A stretch of 64,000 bases of DNA from Streptomyces sp. SLBN-31 (GCF_006715395.1 NZ_VFNC01000002.1:1178001-1242000), one strand, 5' to 3'. Numbered from the stretch's first letter, positions 50,515 to 60,074 are shown. A program made the numbers and translations. The notes: generated by a model from the sequence alone, not told the origin.

Positions 50515-50982
50515 TCAGCGCCGAGCGTGACGGGGAGTCAGGAAACCCGCTTCACGCGCCTGCGAGATCATCCGCAGTGACTTGCGGCGGCTGTGCCCGG
50601 TCGCGCACATCACCGCGAGGACAGGGTCGACGCCCTCCTCCTGGGCCGCGCGGTACTCCTGCGCCACCAGCCACCGCCCCTCGATCCCGCGCGGCCAGGA
50701 CGGCCGGGCCCGACGTCCGCCCCCGGCCCCCTCGCCCTCCGCGCCCGGCTCCCCGGTGGCGCCGCACGCCTCGAAGAGCGGCTCCTCGATCCACTCGGCG
50801 AGCACGGCGAGGTCGTCCAGGGACAGCGCCGGCTGCGCCCGGACGTCCTCCAGGCAGACACACCCCCCGCCGACCACGGCGAGCGCGTCGACCCGGGCGC
50901 CATCGGTGAACGCCAGCCGGACCTGGAACCACGCCGTACTGTCCCCGCCCTCCCGCACTTCCCACGCGGGCCACACGGACAC
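50515..50982 (-). CDS. DUF6214 protein
   Basis: A 155-residue cytosolic protein beginning VSVWPAWEVREGGDSTAWFQ and continuing with VRLAFTDGARVDALAVVGGG and QPALSLDDLAVLAEWIEEPL, matching the DUF6214 family of Streptomyces. The C-terminal EEGVDPVLAVMCATGHSRRK is also conserved. I chose GTG 50982, with GGATGGGG upstream. A GTG at 51036 is possible, but the 18 codons between have several A/T-ending codons (GCA TCC TTT CTT AAT CTT TCT GAT), unlike the rest of the gene. Function unknown. Confidence 0.8.
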   Translation of the reverse strand: MSVWPAWEVREGGDSTAWFQVRLAFTDGARVDALAVVGGGCVCLEDVRAQPALSLDDLAVLAEWIEEPLFEACGATGEPGAEGEGAGGGRRARPSWPRGIEGRWLVAQEYRAAQEEGVDPVLAVMCATGHSRRKSLRMISQAREAGFLTPRHARR

Positions 50983-51171
50983 GGCCCCATCCGTCGGACA
51001 ACGATCAGAAAGATTAAGAAAGGATGCTTCTAGCACACACGCAACGTAACCGCATGATCACTTTCCCTACGAACGGACACGCACGCGGTGGCTCGCCGAC
51101 ACCCTGTCAGCGCAGCACCGGCGGTGCCATCCTTGAGCCGTCCGCGATCTCCCGCCGTGAGGAGTTCCGCC

Positions 51172-52533
51172 GTGCTGCATGTCGCCGTGGTCGGCTCCGG
51201 GCCGAGCGGTTGCTACACCGCCCAGAATCTGGTCCAGGCGGACCCGGAGGTCCTCGTCGACGTCCTGGACCGCCTGCCGTGCCCGTACGGACTGGTGCGG
51301 TACGGGGTGGCACCGGACCACGAGAAGATCAAATCCCTGCAGAACAACCTCCGTTCGGTGCTGGAGCACGAGCGGGTGCGGTTCCTCGGTGGCGTCCGGG
51401 TCGGCCCGGGCGGGATACCGGCCTCACGGCTGCGCGAGTCGTACCACGCGGTGGTGTACTGCGTGGGCGCGGCCACCGACCGGCACCTGGGCATCCCGGG
51501 CGAGGACCTGCCGGGCAGCTGGTCGGCGACGCAGTTCGTGGCCTGGTACAGCGCCCATCCGGACGCCGCCGACGACGGGTTCGTACGCGACGCCCGCTCC
51601 GCCGTGGTCATCGGCGTCGGCAATGTGGCGGTGGACGTCACCCGGATGCTCGCCCGGGGCGCGGCCGAGCTGAGCACGACCGACATACCGCAGGCGGCCC
51701 TCGGCGCGCTGGCCGCCAGCCGGGTCACCGACATCCACATGGTGGGGCGGCGAGGGCCCTCGCAGGCCCGCTTCACCACCAAGGAGCTGCGCGAGCTGAG
51801 CGGTCTGCCGGACACCGAAGTCACCGTCGACCCCGCGGAGTTGGCACTGGACCCGGCCTACGCCGATCCGTCCGCGCTGCCGACGGCGCGGCGCCGCAAC
51901 GTGGAGGTGCTGCGGGGCTGGTCGTCCGCCCCTCCACGCGCTGGATCGGCCGCCCGGACCGCGTCCCGCAGGATCGCCCTGCGGTTCTTCCTGCGTCCCG
52001 TCGAACTGCTCGCCGACAAAGGGCGGGTGGGCGCGGTGCGCTTCGAGCGGACCGTGTGCGACGGGGACGGCGGTGTCACGGGCACGGGGCGGTACGAGGA
52101 GATCGAGGCGCAGTTGGTGCTGCGCTCGGTGGGCTATCGGGGTCTGCCGCTGGAGGGGCTGCCGTTCGACGCGGCGCACGGCACCGTGCCGCATCTCGCC
52201 GGGCGGGTGCTGCGCGACGGTGCCGTCGGGCCCGGCGAATACGTGGCCGGCTGGATCAAGCGCGGCCCGACCGGCGTGATCGGCACCAACCGGCCGGACG
52301 CCAAGGAAACGGCGACCTCCCTGCTGGAGGACGCCCCCGTGCTGCTGCGCAGGGACGTGCCCGGCGACCCGCTCGCGGCGCTGCGGGCGACCGGTGTCGA
52401 GCCGGTGACGTGGGCCGGCTGGCAGGCGATCGAACGTGCCGAGGCGGCGCTCGGGGCCTCGCTGGGGCGGAGAGTGGTCAAGCTGGCCGACTGGGAGTCG
52501 CTGCTGGCGGCGGCGCGGACGGCGGCCCCGTAG
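51172..52533 (+). CDS. FprA-type NADPH-ferredoxin/adrenodoxin reductase
   Basis: A 453-residue flavoprotein that passes electrons from NADPH to ferredoxin. The FAD motif is VAVVGSGPSGCYTAQNLVQ at the N-terminus, and LPCPYGLVRYGVAPDHEKIK is the family's signature. The NADPH motif is VVIGVGNVAVDVTRMLARGA, and AGWIKRGPTGVIGTNRPDA is near the end. I chose GTG 51172, preceded by GAGGAG; a longer frame from 51088 has no support. It may supply a P450 or another ferredoxin-dependent enzyme, none of which is nearby. Confidence 0.93.
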   Translation: MLHVAVVGSGPSGCYTAQNLVQADPEVLVDVLDRLPCPYGLVRYGVAPDHEKIKSLQNNLRSVLEHERVRFLGGVRVGPGGIPASRLRESYHAVVYCVGAATDRHLGIPGEDLPGSWSATQFVAWYSAHPDAADDGFVRDARSAVVIGVGNVAVDVTRMLARGAAELSTTDIPQAALGALAASRVTDIHMVGRRGPSQARFTTKELRELSGLPDTEVTVDPAELALDPAYADPSALPTARRRNVEVLRGWSSAPPRAGSAARTASRRIALRFFLRPVELLADKGRVGAVRFERTVCDGDGGVTGTGRYEEIEAQLVLRSVGYRGLPLEGLPFDAAHGTVPHLAGRVLRDGAVGPGEYVAGWIKRGPTGVIGTNRPDAKETATSLLEDAPVLLRRDVPGDPLAALRATGVEPVTWAGWQAIERAEAALGASLGRRVVKLADWESLLAAARTAAP

Positions 52534-52653
52534 CGGAGTCCGCCGCCTGTGGGTGGGCAGTACACAGAACGGCAACACGACAGAAATCAACAAACTGTTC
52601 AAGCCTCGTACGGTCTCGTGCTGTTCGGATGCCCCCGCCGCCCTGGAGTTCCC

Positions 52654-54039
52654 ATGACCTCACCCGCCCCCGTCCATCCCGTCGACGAGGTCCCGCCCGT
52701 ACGGCAGTTGGCCGCCTTCGGGCTGCAGCACGTGCTCGCGATGTACGCGGGCGCGGTGGCCGTCCCGCTGATCGTCGGCGGGGCCATGAAGCTGTCGCCG
52801 GCGGACCTGGCGTACCTGATCACCGCCGATCTGCTGGTGTGCGGCATCGCCACGCTCGTGCAGTGCGTGGGGTTCTGGCGGTTCGGCGTCCGGCTGCCGA
52901 TCATGCAGGGCTGTACGTTCGCCGCGGTGTCGCCGATGGTGCTCATCGGGACGACCGGTGGCGGTCTGCCCGCGATCTACGGGTCGGTGATCGTCGCAGG
53001 ACTCGCGATCGTGCTCCTGGCGCCGGTGTTCGGGCGGCTGCTGCGCTTCTTCCCGCCGCTGGTGACCGGCACCGTGATCCTGATCATCGGGGTGTCACTG
53101 CTGCCCGTGGCGGGCAACTGGGCCGCGGGCGGCGCCGGTTCGAAGGACTTCGGCGAGCCGAAGAACCTCGGCCTGGCCCTGTTCGTGCTGCTGGTGGTGC
53201 TCGGCGTCCAGCGGTTCGCGCCCGTTTTCCTGAGCCGCATCGCGGTGCTGATCGGCATCGCGGTGGGGCTGGCGGTGGCGGTCTCGTTCGGCTTCACGGA
53301 CTTCGGCGGCGTCACCGACGCGGACTGGCTGGGCATCAGCACGCCGTTCCACTTCGGCGCGCCCGCCTTCCACGCCTCGGCGATTGTCTCGATGCTGGTG
53401 GTGGCGCTGGTGACGATGACCGAGACCACCGGTGACCTGATCGCCGTCGGCGAGCTCACCGGGCGCGCGGTCGAGCCGCGCTCGCTGGCGGACGGGCTGC
53501 GCGCCGACGGCCTGTCGACCGTGCTGGGCGGGGTCTTCAACACCTTCCCGTACACGGCGTACGCGCAGAACGTGGGCCTCGTCGGGATGACCCGGGTGCG
53601 CAGCCGCTGGGTGGTGGCCGCCGCGGGCGGCATCCTCGTGCTGCTCGGCCTGCTGCCCAAGCTGGGCGCGGTGGTCGCGGCGATACCGGCGCCGGTGCTG
53701 GGCGGCGCGGGGCTGGTGATGTTCGGGACGGTGGCCGCGAGCGGCCTGCGCACCCTCGCGCAGGTGGACTTCAAGGACAACCACAACCTCACGGTCGTAG
53801 CGGTGTCGGTGGCCGTGGGCATGCTCCCGGTCGGCGTACCGACGGTCTACGAGCAGTTCCCCGACTGGTTCCGGACCGTGATGAACAGCGGCATCAGCGC
53901 GGGCTGTCTGACGGCGATCGGGCTGAACCTGCTGTTCAACCACCTTCCAGCGAAGGGGGCTTCAGTCCCCGAGGCGGGCGGCCTGCCGGCCGGCGGCGGC
54001 GAGCAGGGCGTCGAGCAGTCCCGGGAAGAGGTCGTCTAG
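52654..54039 (+). CDS. NCS2-family nucleobase permease
   Basis: A 461-residue membrane transporter for uracil, xanthine or uric acid, with about 12-14 hydrophobic segments. Characteristic phrases are LPIMQGCTFAAVSPMVLIGT (the Q and TF pair), VALVTMTETTGDLIAVGELT (the TMTETTGD signature with the conserved Glu), GVFNTFPYTAYAQNVGLVGM and LTRVRSR. ATG 52654 follows TGGAG. The final 25 codons (SVPEAGGLPAGGGEQGVEQS) lie antisense to the 3' end of the ArsR gene, an overlap of 78 bp. Confidence 0.93.
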   Translation: MTSPAPVHPVDEVPPVRQLAAFGLQHVLAMYAGAVAVPLIVGGAMKLSPADLAYLITADLLVCGIATLVQCVGFWRFGVRLPIMQGCTFAAVSPMVLIGTTGGGLPAIYGSVIVAGLAIVLLAPVFGRLLRFFPPLVTGTVILIIGVSLLPVAGNWAAGGAGSKDFGEPKNLGLALFVLLVVLGVQRFAPVFLSRIAVLIGIAVGLAVAVSFGFTDFGGVTDADWLGISTPFHFGAPAFHASAIVSMLVVALVTMTETTGDLIAVGELTGRAVEPRSLADGLRADGLSTVLGGVFNTFPYTAYAQNVGLVGMTRVRSRWVVAAAGGILVLLGLLPKLGAVVAAIPAPVLGGAGLVMFGTVAASGLRTLAQVDFKDNHNLTVVAVSVAVGMLPVGVPTVYEQFPDWFRTVMNSGISAGCLTAIGLNLLFNHLPAKGASVPEAGGLPAGGGEQGVEQSREEVV

Positions 54040-54312
54040 GTCGTCCCGGCGCAGGCCGTTCATCTTGGCCGTGCCCCGGTAGCACTGCCGGATCACCCCG
54101 GCCTCGCGCAGCACCCGGAAGTGGTGCGTGGTCGTGGACTTGGTCACCGGCAGCGCGAACTGCGAACACGTGAGCTCGTCGTCGGCGGCGAGCTCACGCA
54201 CAATCTGCAGCCGCATCGGATCGGAGAGCGCGTGCAGCACGGCTTCCAGGCGGATGTCCTCGCTCGCGGGGTGCGGCAGGTCGCGACTGCTGGTGGCGGG
54301 GGCGGTACTCAC
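53962..54312 (-). CDS. ArsR-family regulator of the OYE gene
   Basis: A 116-residue winged-helix repressor. Recognition helix CSQFALPVTKSTTTHHFRVL and the following wing REAGVIRQCYRGTAKMNGL are clear ArsR-type. Cys residues in ELTCSQF and IRQCYRG could sense electrophiles or metals. The start is GTG 54312. It is divergent from the OYE gene and probably binds the two 16-bp sites between them. Its 3' end overlaps the permease gene. Confidence 0.92.
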   Translation of the reverse strand: MSTAPATSSRDLPHPASEDIRLEAVLHALSDPMRLQIVRELAADDELTCSQFALPVTKSTTTHHFRVLREAGVIRQCYRGTAKMNGLRRDDLDDLFPGLLDALLAAAGRQAARLGD

Positions 54313-54322
54313 GGGACCATTG

Positions 54323-54372
54323 TACGAGGGGCATCGTAGTTTGACACTCGACGTACTACGATGGTTATCGTA
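54323..54372. promoter_or_regulatory. Twin operator and promoter between arsR and the OYE gene
   Basis: Two 16-bp sites, TACGAGGGGCATCGTA (54323-54338) and TACGATGGTTATCGTA (54357-54372), are 34 bp apart. The second is a perfect palindrome apart from its four central bases. Between them TTGACA (54341-54346) and TTATCG (54365-54370) form an OYE promoter with 18-bp spacing, the -10 box inside site 2. Site 1 lies at the arsR start. Confidence 0.8.
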
Positions 54373-54411
54373 CGAGCGTCATTCGGTCCCGCGAGAACGG
54401 AGCAGCTCGTC

Positions 54412-55491
54412 ATGAGCGCCCTCTTCCAGCCCTTCACCCTGCGTGACGTGACCATTCCGAACCGGGTGTGGATGGCCCCGATGTGCCAGTACTCGGCCGA
54501 CCCCGAGGGCCCCGGGACCGGCGCGCCGAACGACTGGCACTTCACCCACCTCGCGGCCCGCGCGGCCGGGGGCACGGGCCTGATCCTCACCGAGGCCACG
54601 GCCGTGTCGCCCGAGGGCCGCATCTCCCCGTACGACCTGGGCATCTGGAACGACGCGCAGGTCGAGGCGTTCCGGCGGATCACCCGCTTCCTCGCCTCCC
54701 AGGGCACGGTGCCCGGCATCCAGCTCGCCCACGCCGGCCGCAAGGCCTCGACCGACCGGACGTGGAAGGGTGGCGGACCGGTGGGTCCGGAGGCGTACGG
54801 CTGGCAGCCGCTCGCGCCGAGCGCGGTCGCGTTCGACGACCGGCACGTGGTGCCGACCGAGCTGTCGGTGGAGCAGATCCAGGAGATCGTCGGCCAGTTC
54901 GCCGACGCCGCCCGCCGCGCCCTCGCCGCCGGTTTCGAGGTCGCCGAGATCCACGGCGCCCACGGCTACCTGATCAACGAGTTCCTCTCGCCCCACTCCA
55001 ACCACCGCACCGACGCCTACGGCGGCTCCTACGACAACCGCACCCGTTTCGCCCTCGAGGTCGTGGACGCCGTTCGGGAGGTGTGGCCCGAGGACAAGCC
55101 GCTGTTCTTCCGGATCTCGGCGACCGACTGGCTTCAGGACGGCGGCTGGACGGCCGACGACACCGTCCGGTTCGCCGCGGACCTCCGGGCCCACGGCATC
55201 GACCTGCTGGACGTCTCCACCGGTGGCAACGCCTCCGGTGTGCGCATCCCGGTCCGTCCCGGCTACCAGGTGCCGTTCGCGGCCCGGGTGAAGGCCGAGA
55301 CCGCCCTGCCCGTGGCCGCCGTCGGCCTCATCACCGACGCCGAACAGGCCGAGAAGATCCTGGCCAACGACGAGGCCGACGCCGTGCTGCTGGGCCGCGA
55401 GCTGCTGCGCAACCCCTCCTGGGCGCGGCACGCGGCGCGGGAGCAGGGCGGGGACGTGCACGTGCCGGACCAGTACCACCGGTCCGTGTAG
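54412..55491 (+). CDS. Old Yellow Enzyme, YqjM-like
   Basis: A 359-residue FMN-dependent ene-reductase that uses NADPH to reduce activated C=C or nitro compounds. Family motifs: NRVWMAPMCQYSADPEG (Cys sensing the FMN state, as in YqjM), GIQLAHAGRKAST, VAEIHGAHGYLINEFLSPHS (substrate His-Ala-His), LFFRISATDWLQDG and VSTGGNASG, AVGLITDAEQAE. ATG 54412 follows CGGAGCAG. The divergent ArsR suggests induction by electrophiles. It is followed by a reverse-strand small gene with only one base between stops. Confidence 0.95.
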   Translation: MSALFQPFTLRDVTIPNRVWMAPMCQYSADPEGPGTGAPNDWHFTHLAARAAGGTGLILTEATAVSPEGRISPYDLGIWNDAQVEAFRRITRFLASQGTVPGIQLAHAGRKASTDRTWKGGGPVGPEAYGWQPLAPSAVAFDDRHVVPTELSVEQIQEIVGQFADAARRALAAGFEVAEIHGAHGYLINEFLSPHSNHRTDAYGGSYDNRTRFALEVVDAVREVWPEDKPLFFRISATDWLQDGGWTADDTVRFAADLRAHGIDLLDVSTGGNASGVRIPVRPGYQVPFAARVKAETALPVAAVGLITDAEQAEKILANDEADAVLLGRELLRNPSWARHAAREQGGDVHVPDQYHRSV

Positions 55492-55492
55492 C

Positions 55493-55666
55493 TCACTGCG
55501 GGTCGAAGTCGGAGCCGGCCGCGACGGCGTGGCCGTGCAGGCCCTGCCATGCCTGGTGCTGGGCCAGCTCGGCCACCTCGCGGGTCTCCGCCACGACGTC
55601 ACCGCGTTCCCGGACGAGGCTTTCGTAGACGGGTAGGTGATCGATGTGGGTCGCGTTCGATGTCAC
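55493..55666 (-). CDS. Small conserved hypothetical protein, 57 residues
   Basis: A 57-residue protein from GTG 55666, with GAAGGA upstream. It reads TSNATHIDHLPVYESLVRER, then GDVVAETREVAELAQHQAWQ. It is probably helical and acidic, with no membrane segment. I recall similar short proteins in Streptomyces but no function. Its 3' end is 1 bp from the OYE stop. The region to 55779 holds no gene. Confidence 0.7.
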   Translation of the reverse strand: MTSNATHIDHLPVYESLVRERGDVVAETREVAELAQHQAWQGLHGHAVAAGSDFDPQ

Positions 55667-55778
55667 GGCTTGATCCTTCTCGGTGCGGTACGGACGACCA
55701 GCAAATAAAACAGAGCCAGGTGGTCGTAAGCGCGGAGAAGACGGACGCTTTCTGTGCCTATGGTGCGAACATCCTGTG

Positions 55779-58700
55779 TCACCGGGCCAGCCGCCGCACC
55801 GCCTCCTCCAGCCCGGGCACGGCCCGCTGCCCCGCAAGCGCCAGCGCGATCGCCGCGGCGACACCCGCCCAGGCGACCGGTCCCAGCGGGGTGCAGCCGA
55901 ACAACCCGCTGACGCCCGGGGTCTGGATCAGGGCGACCAGCGCCACCGCGGAGCCGATCGACGTGACCCGCACCAGCGGGCTGTCCCGGCGGTCCAGCAG
56001 GGTCTGCGCCAGCTGGGTGCCGACCACCCCGCACAGGGCCATCGTGCCGGAACGGCGGGCCGTGCCCGGTGTGAAGCGGCCGAACAGCCACGCCGCGGTC
56101 GCGCCCAGACTGGTCGTCAGGGCACGGTCCCGGATCTGCCGGATCAGCGGCGCGCCCAGCACGTCGGAGGTGTCCTCCGGCGACCCGGCCGCCGCCGCCT
56201 GCGCCTTCTCGTCCGGCGTCACCGCCACCGCCATCGCCGGGAACAGGTCGGTGAACAGGTTCACCAGCAGCATCTGCCGGGTGGACAGCGGCGCTCGGCC
56301 CGACAACAGCGTGCCGAGGATGCCGAAGCCGACCTCGCCGGCGTTGCCGCCGATCAGGATGGCGATGGCGTCGGCGACGCTGTGCCACAGGGCACGGCCC
56401 TCGTGGATCGCCTCGATCAGGACCGACAGGTCGTCCTCGGTGAGAACCAGGTCGGCGGCGTTGCGGGCGGCCGCCGAACCCCGGGCGTTGATGCCGACGC
56501 CGACGTCGGCCGCCCGGATCGCGGCGGCGTCGTTGGCGCCGTCGCCGACCATGGCGACGACCCGGCCCGCGTCCCGCAGCGCCTCGACGACCTGCAGCTT
56601 CTGCTCGGGCGCGACCCGGGCCACCACACCCACGTGCTCCAGCATCCGCGCCCTGGCCGAGCGGTCCGCGGCCGTCAGCTCGTCGCCGGTGACCACGACC
56701 GTGTCCTCGGGCCAGCCGAGGTCGGTGGCGATGGACCGCGCGGTCTGCGGATGGTCGCCGGTGAGCATGACCGGCCGCACGCCCGCCTCGCTCAGGCCCC
56801 GCAGCAGAGCCGGGGAGGTCTCCCGCGGCGGGTCCGACAGCGCCAGCAGTCCGACGAACTCCAGTTCCTGCAAGGGCTGTTGGAGTACGTCCGGGTCGCT
56901 CTCGCCGTCCGCCGGCCGGCGTTCGGCCACGGCCAGCACGCGCAGCCCGTCGGCGGCCAGCGCGGACGCCGTGTCAAAGACGTGGGAGGGCAGGCCGGCG
57001 CAGGCCGGCAGGATGTTCTCCGGCGCCCCCTTGACCACCAGCATCCGTGTGCCGTCCGCGCCCCGTCCGACGGCGGCGGCGTAGCCGCGGGCGGCCTCGA
57101 ACGGCAGCCCCTCGAGCTGGCTCCAGTCAGGGTCGGGGCCGGCCGCGTCGAGCACCGCCTCGTCGGTGGCGTGCACGATCCGGTCGGTGTCGCCGTTCTG
57201 GGGACAGGCGCGCGCCGCGACCCGCAGCGTGGGCACGGCCGCGTCGTCGTCCACGGCGTGGACATCACCGTCGGCGTCCGAGACCCGGGTCAGGCGCAGC
57301 GCGTTCTCGGTGAGGGTGCCGGTCTTGTCGAAGCAGATGATGTCCATCCGGCCCAGCGCCTCGAGCGTGCGCGGGGTGCGGACCAGGACACCGCGGCGGC
57401 TGAGCCGCCGGGCGGCGGCGAGCTGGGCCACCGTGGCCACCAGCGGCAGCCCTTCGGGTACGGCGGCCACGGCGACGGCCACCCCACCGGCGACCGCCTC
57501 GCGGATGGGGGTGCGGCGCAGCAGCGCGAGCCCGGTCACCGCCGCTCCCCCGGCCAGGGTCAACGGCAGTGCCTTGGCGGTGAGTTCCTGCAGCCTGCCC
57601 TGCACTCCGGCGGCCGGGGGCGTACGGGAGGCGAGGTGGACGGCGCGGGCGGCCTCGGTGCGCTCGCCGGTGTCCACCACGACGGCGCGGGTCTGTCCCG
57701 CGACCACGGTGGTGTGCTCGAAGACCATGCAGCTGCGCTCGGCGACCGCGGCGTGCGGTGTCGGGTCGGTCTGCTTCTCCACCGGCAGGGACTCCCCGGT
57801 CAGCGCGGACTCGTCGACCTCCAGCCCGTCCTGCCACAGCAGCCGCGCGTCGGCCGGGACCACGTCGTCGGCACCGAGTTCGATCACGTCGCCGGGCCGC
57901 AGCCGGGCCGCGTCGACGATGCGGGTGCCGCCCTGCTCGGCCTCGTCCCGGGGCGCGACGCGCGCCATCTGCTTGTGCTCGTCCAGCAGCCCGGACAGGG
58001 CCCGCTCGGCCCGCAGCCGCTGGAACCCGCCGACCAGGGCGTTCAAGTCGAGCGCGCCCACGACCAGCAGGGCGTCAACGGCGGAGCCGAGGATCGCCTC
58101 GGCGGCCGAGCCGACCACCAGCACCGGGGTGAGGGGATCGTCCAGCTCCCCGCGCACGGCCTGGGCCAGCTGCACCGACCAGCGCGCCGGTGCGAACAGC
58201 GGATGCCGGCCCACGCGGCGGGCGGCCCGACCCGCCTGGGCCGTCACCCGCCGCCTCTCGCCCGGTTCCGCCTCGGCCAGACGCTTCAGGTGACGTCGTA
58301 CGCCCTTGTGGTCCAGTTCGTGCCAGGCCACCCGGGGGCGCGGGTGCGGAGCGGGTGCCGCCGCCACGCGCAGGGCCGCGCGGGCGCCGGAGAACAGGGC
58401 CACGGCCGCGCTCACGTCGACCGGGGTGTGGCGCAGACCGGGCCACGGCGGGCGGTTGCGGCCCCGGGCGCTGGACTCGCCGACCGCCACCAGGATCCCG
58501 GACAGTGTGGCGCCGGAGCGGGCGAGCGTCTGCGACCTGCGGCCGACCGCGCGCGCCGCCGGGATGGCGGCCAGCAGCCGCCACGCGTCGCTCAGACCGT
58601 GCGGCGCCAGCACGTCCGCGCCCCACACGACGGCACCGTCGTGATCCGTCAGCGCGACCGCCACGTCACCGGCGAGCAGCCCGGTCAGTACGTCCGTGTC

Positions 58701-60074
58701 GTCCGCCGACCGGGGCCGGGCGACGGTGACCACCGTGGCGCCTTCCTCGCGCAGCCGGCGCACCGCCTCGCCCAGCGACTCTTCGGCGGGCAGCACGGTG
58801 TCGGCGAGACCGGTGAAGTCGGCGAGCGCCGGATCGTCCCCCAGCACGACGCGCAGCCCCGCCCTCCGAGCCGCGTCCAGGACCGGCTCGGCCCACTTGT
58901 CCGCTCCCTCGCCCGGTGTGCGCAGGGCGCTCGGGTGCAGGACGACGGTGTCGGCCATCTCCAGCTCTCGCAGGCGCTCGGTGTCACGGACCAGCACCCC
59001 GGTCCGCGACAGCGCGGTGCTCAGCACGGCGTGGAAGGCCGCGGGACCGTAGCGCGCCGCCTTGGGCGAGCCCGCGAGGACCGCCTCGGCGGCCTCGTTG
59101 GTGTCGCGCTTGACCAGCAGGGCGGCCACGGCACCGAGCAGACTGCCGACGGAGGCGTGACCGGCGTACTCCTGCGCCGGGGACGTCCGCAGCGGCGGGC
59201 GCGGCGAATGATCCGCCGGTACGCCGCACCGGTCGGGGGTGCACACCTCGTCGTGCGCCGTTTCGAACGCGGTCACCCGGGCCACCGTCTCGACCAGCTG
59301 GCAGGAGCGCAGCGCCCCGTCGAGCACCAGGGCGGTCGGGGTCCGGCCGGCCCCGTGCACGGCCGCGTTGACGCCGGCCAGCAGCAGGTCCATCCGGGTA
59401 CGGCCGAGCCGGTCCCGCAGCCAGCCGCGGACCCTGGGGTTCTCGCGCAGCAGCGTCACCAGCGCGGTCACCTGGCGTGGCGTCGGCGGCAGCCGCAGGC
59501 CGTAGCCGGCCAGCGCGAGCGCGACTCCCAGCCCGTCGGCCGCGAGGGCCATCGCGGCGGCCCGTACCCCGGCCGGGTCGGCGGGGTGGGCGAACTCCTC
59601 CACCGCCTCGTCGGTCGGCACCAGGCCGTGCCGTTCGGCGGCCTCGCCCGCCGCCTCCACGACCCGGTCGCCGAGCGTCTCCTCGGCGGCGACCACCACC
59701 AGCCTGCGCAGTCCGCCGTCCCAGTACGCGTACGCCACGTCCGGCCGCTCGGCCAGGGTCTCCGCGACCCGCCGCGCCAGATGCTCCTTCCCGCCCTCCC
59801 GACGCACCCGCTCCGGCTCCTCGGGGCGCAGTGCGAGATGCGTCCTGGTGCCGACCCGCCAGGGCCCCCGGCTGCCCGGCAGCGCCGCCCGGGCGACGCG
59901 CGTGACGTGCGCGACGCCGTCCGCGCCGCGCACCCCGGCCCGGGCCGCCCCCGCCACGGCCCCGGCCGCCGTGCCCACCGCGGGAGCCGTCCCGCGGACC
60001 AGCAGCCGCGGCCCTGCCACGGCGAGCCGGCCCGCGGTGGCGGCGGGCCGTGTCAGCAGTCCCAGAACCATCAC
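55779..60074 (-). CDS. CtpI-like cation-transporting P-type ATPase, 1431 residues
   Basis: A very large P-type ATPase. The core has phosphorylated Asp916 in IICFDKTGTLTENAL, the ion site AVPEGLPLVATVAQLAAARR before it, the TGES loop ESALTGESLPVEKQTD, and the hinge AMVGDGANDAAAIRAADVG. The PEGLP ion motif points to Ca2+/Mn2+-like substrates. About 600 residues before the core are an unusual N-terminal region with a cryptic second HAD-like segment (LEMADTVVLHPSALRTPGEG). The whole architecture resembles CtpI of mycobacteria (about 1600 residues). Its start overlaps the upstream gene stop by 4 bp. The ion is unknown. Confidence 0.93.
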   Translation of the reverse strand: MMVLGLLTRPAATAGRLAVAGPRLLVRGTAPAVGTAAGAVAGAARAGVRGADGVAHVTRVARAALPGSRGPWRVGTRTHLALRPEEPERVRREGGKEHLARRVAETLAERPDVAYAYWDGGLRRLVVVAAEETLGDRVVEAAGEAAERHGLVPTDEAVEEFAHPADPAGVRAAAMALAADGLGVALALAGYGLRLPPTPRQVTALVTLLRENPRVRGWLRDRLGRTRMDLLLAGVNAAVHGAGRTPTALVLDGALRSCQLVETVARVTAFETAHDEVCTPDRCGVPADHSPRPPLRTSPAQEYAGHASVGSLLGAVAALLVKRDTNEAAEAVLAGSPKAARYGPAAFHAVLSTALSRTGVLVRDTERLRELEMADTVVLHPSALRTPGEGADKWAEPVLDAARRAGLRVVLGDDPALADFTGLADTVLPAEESLGEAVRRLREEGATVVTVARPRSADDTDVLTGLLAGDVAVALTDHDGAVVWGADVLAPHGLSDAWRLLAAIPAARAVGRRSQTLARSGATLSGILVAVGESSARGRNRPPWPGLRHTPVDVSAAVALFSGARAALRVAAAPAPHPRPRVAWHELDHKGVRRHLKRLAEAEPGERRRVTAQAGRAARRVGRHPLFAPARWSVQLAQAVRGELDDPLTPVLVVGSAAEAILGSAVDALLVVGALDLNALVGGFQRLRAERALSGLLDEHKQMARVAPRDEAEQGGTRIVDAARLRPGDVIELGADDVVPADARLLWQDGLEVDESALTGESLPVEKQTDPTPHAAVAERSCMVFEHTTVVAGQTRAVVVDTGERTEAARAVHLASRTPPAAGVQGRLQELTAKALPLTLAGGAAVTGLALLRRTPIREAVAGGVAVAVAAVPEGLPLVATVAQLAAARRLSRRGVLVRTPRTLEALGRMDIICFDKTGTLTENALRLTRVSDADGDVHAVDDDAAVPTLRVAARACPQNGDTDRIVHATDEAVLDAAGPDPDWSQLEGLPFEAARGYAAAVGRGADGTRMLVVKGAPENILPACAGLPSHVFDTASALAADGLRVLAVAERRPADGESDPDVLQQPLQELEFVGLLALSDPPRETSPALLRGLSEAGVRPVMLTGDHPQTARSIATDLGWPEDTVVVTGDELTAADRSARARMLEHVGVVARVAPEQKLQVVEALRDAGRVVAMVGDGANDAAAIRAADVGVGINARGSAAARNAADLVLTEDDLSVLIEAIHEGRALWHSVADAIAILIGGNAGEVGFGILGTLLSGRAPLSTRQMLLVNLFTDLFPAMAVAVTPDEKAQAAAAGSPEDTSDVLGAPLIRQIRDRALTTSLGATAAWLFGRFTPGTARRSGTMALCGVVGTQLAQTLLDRRDSPLVRVTSIGSAVALVALIQTPGVSGLFGCTPLGPVAWAGVAAAIALALAGQRAVPGLEEAVRRLAR

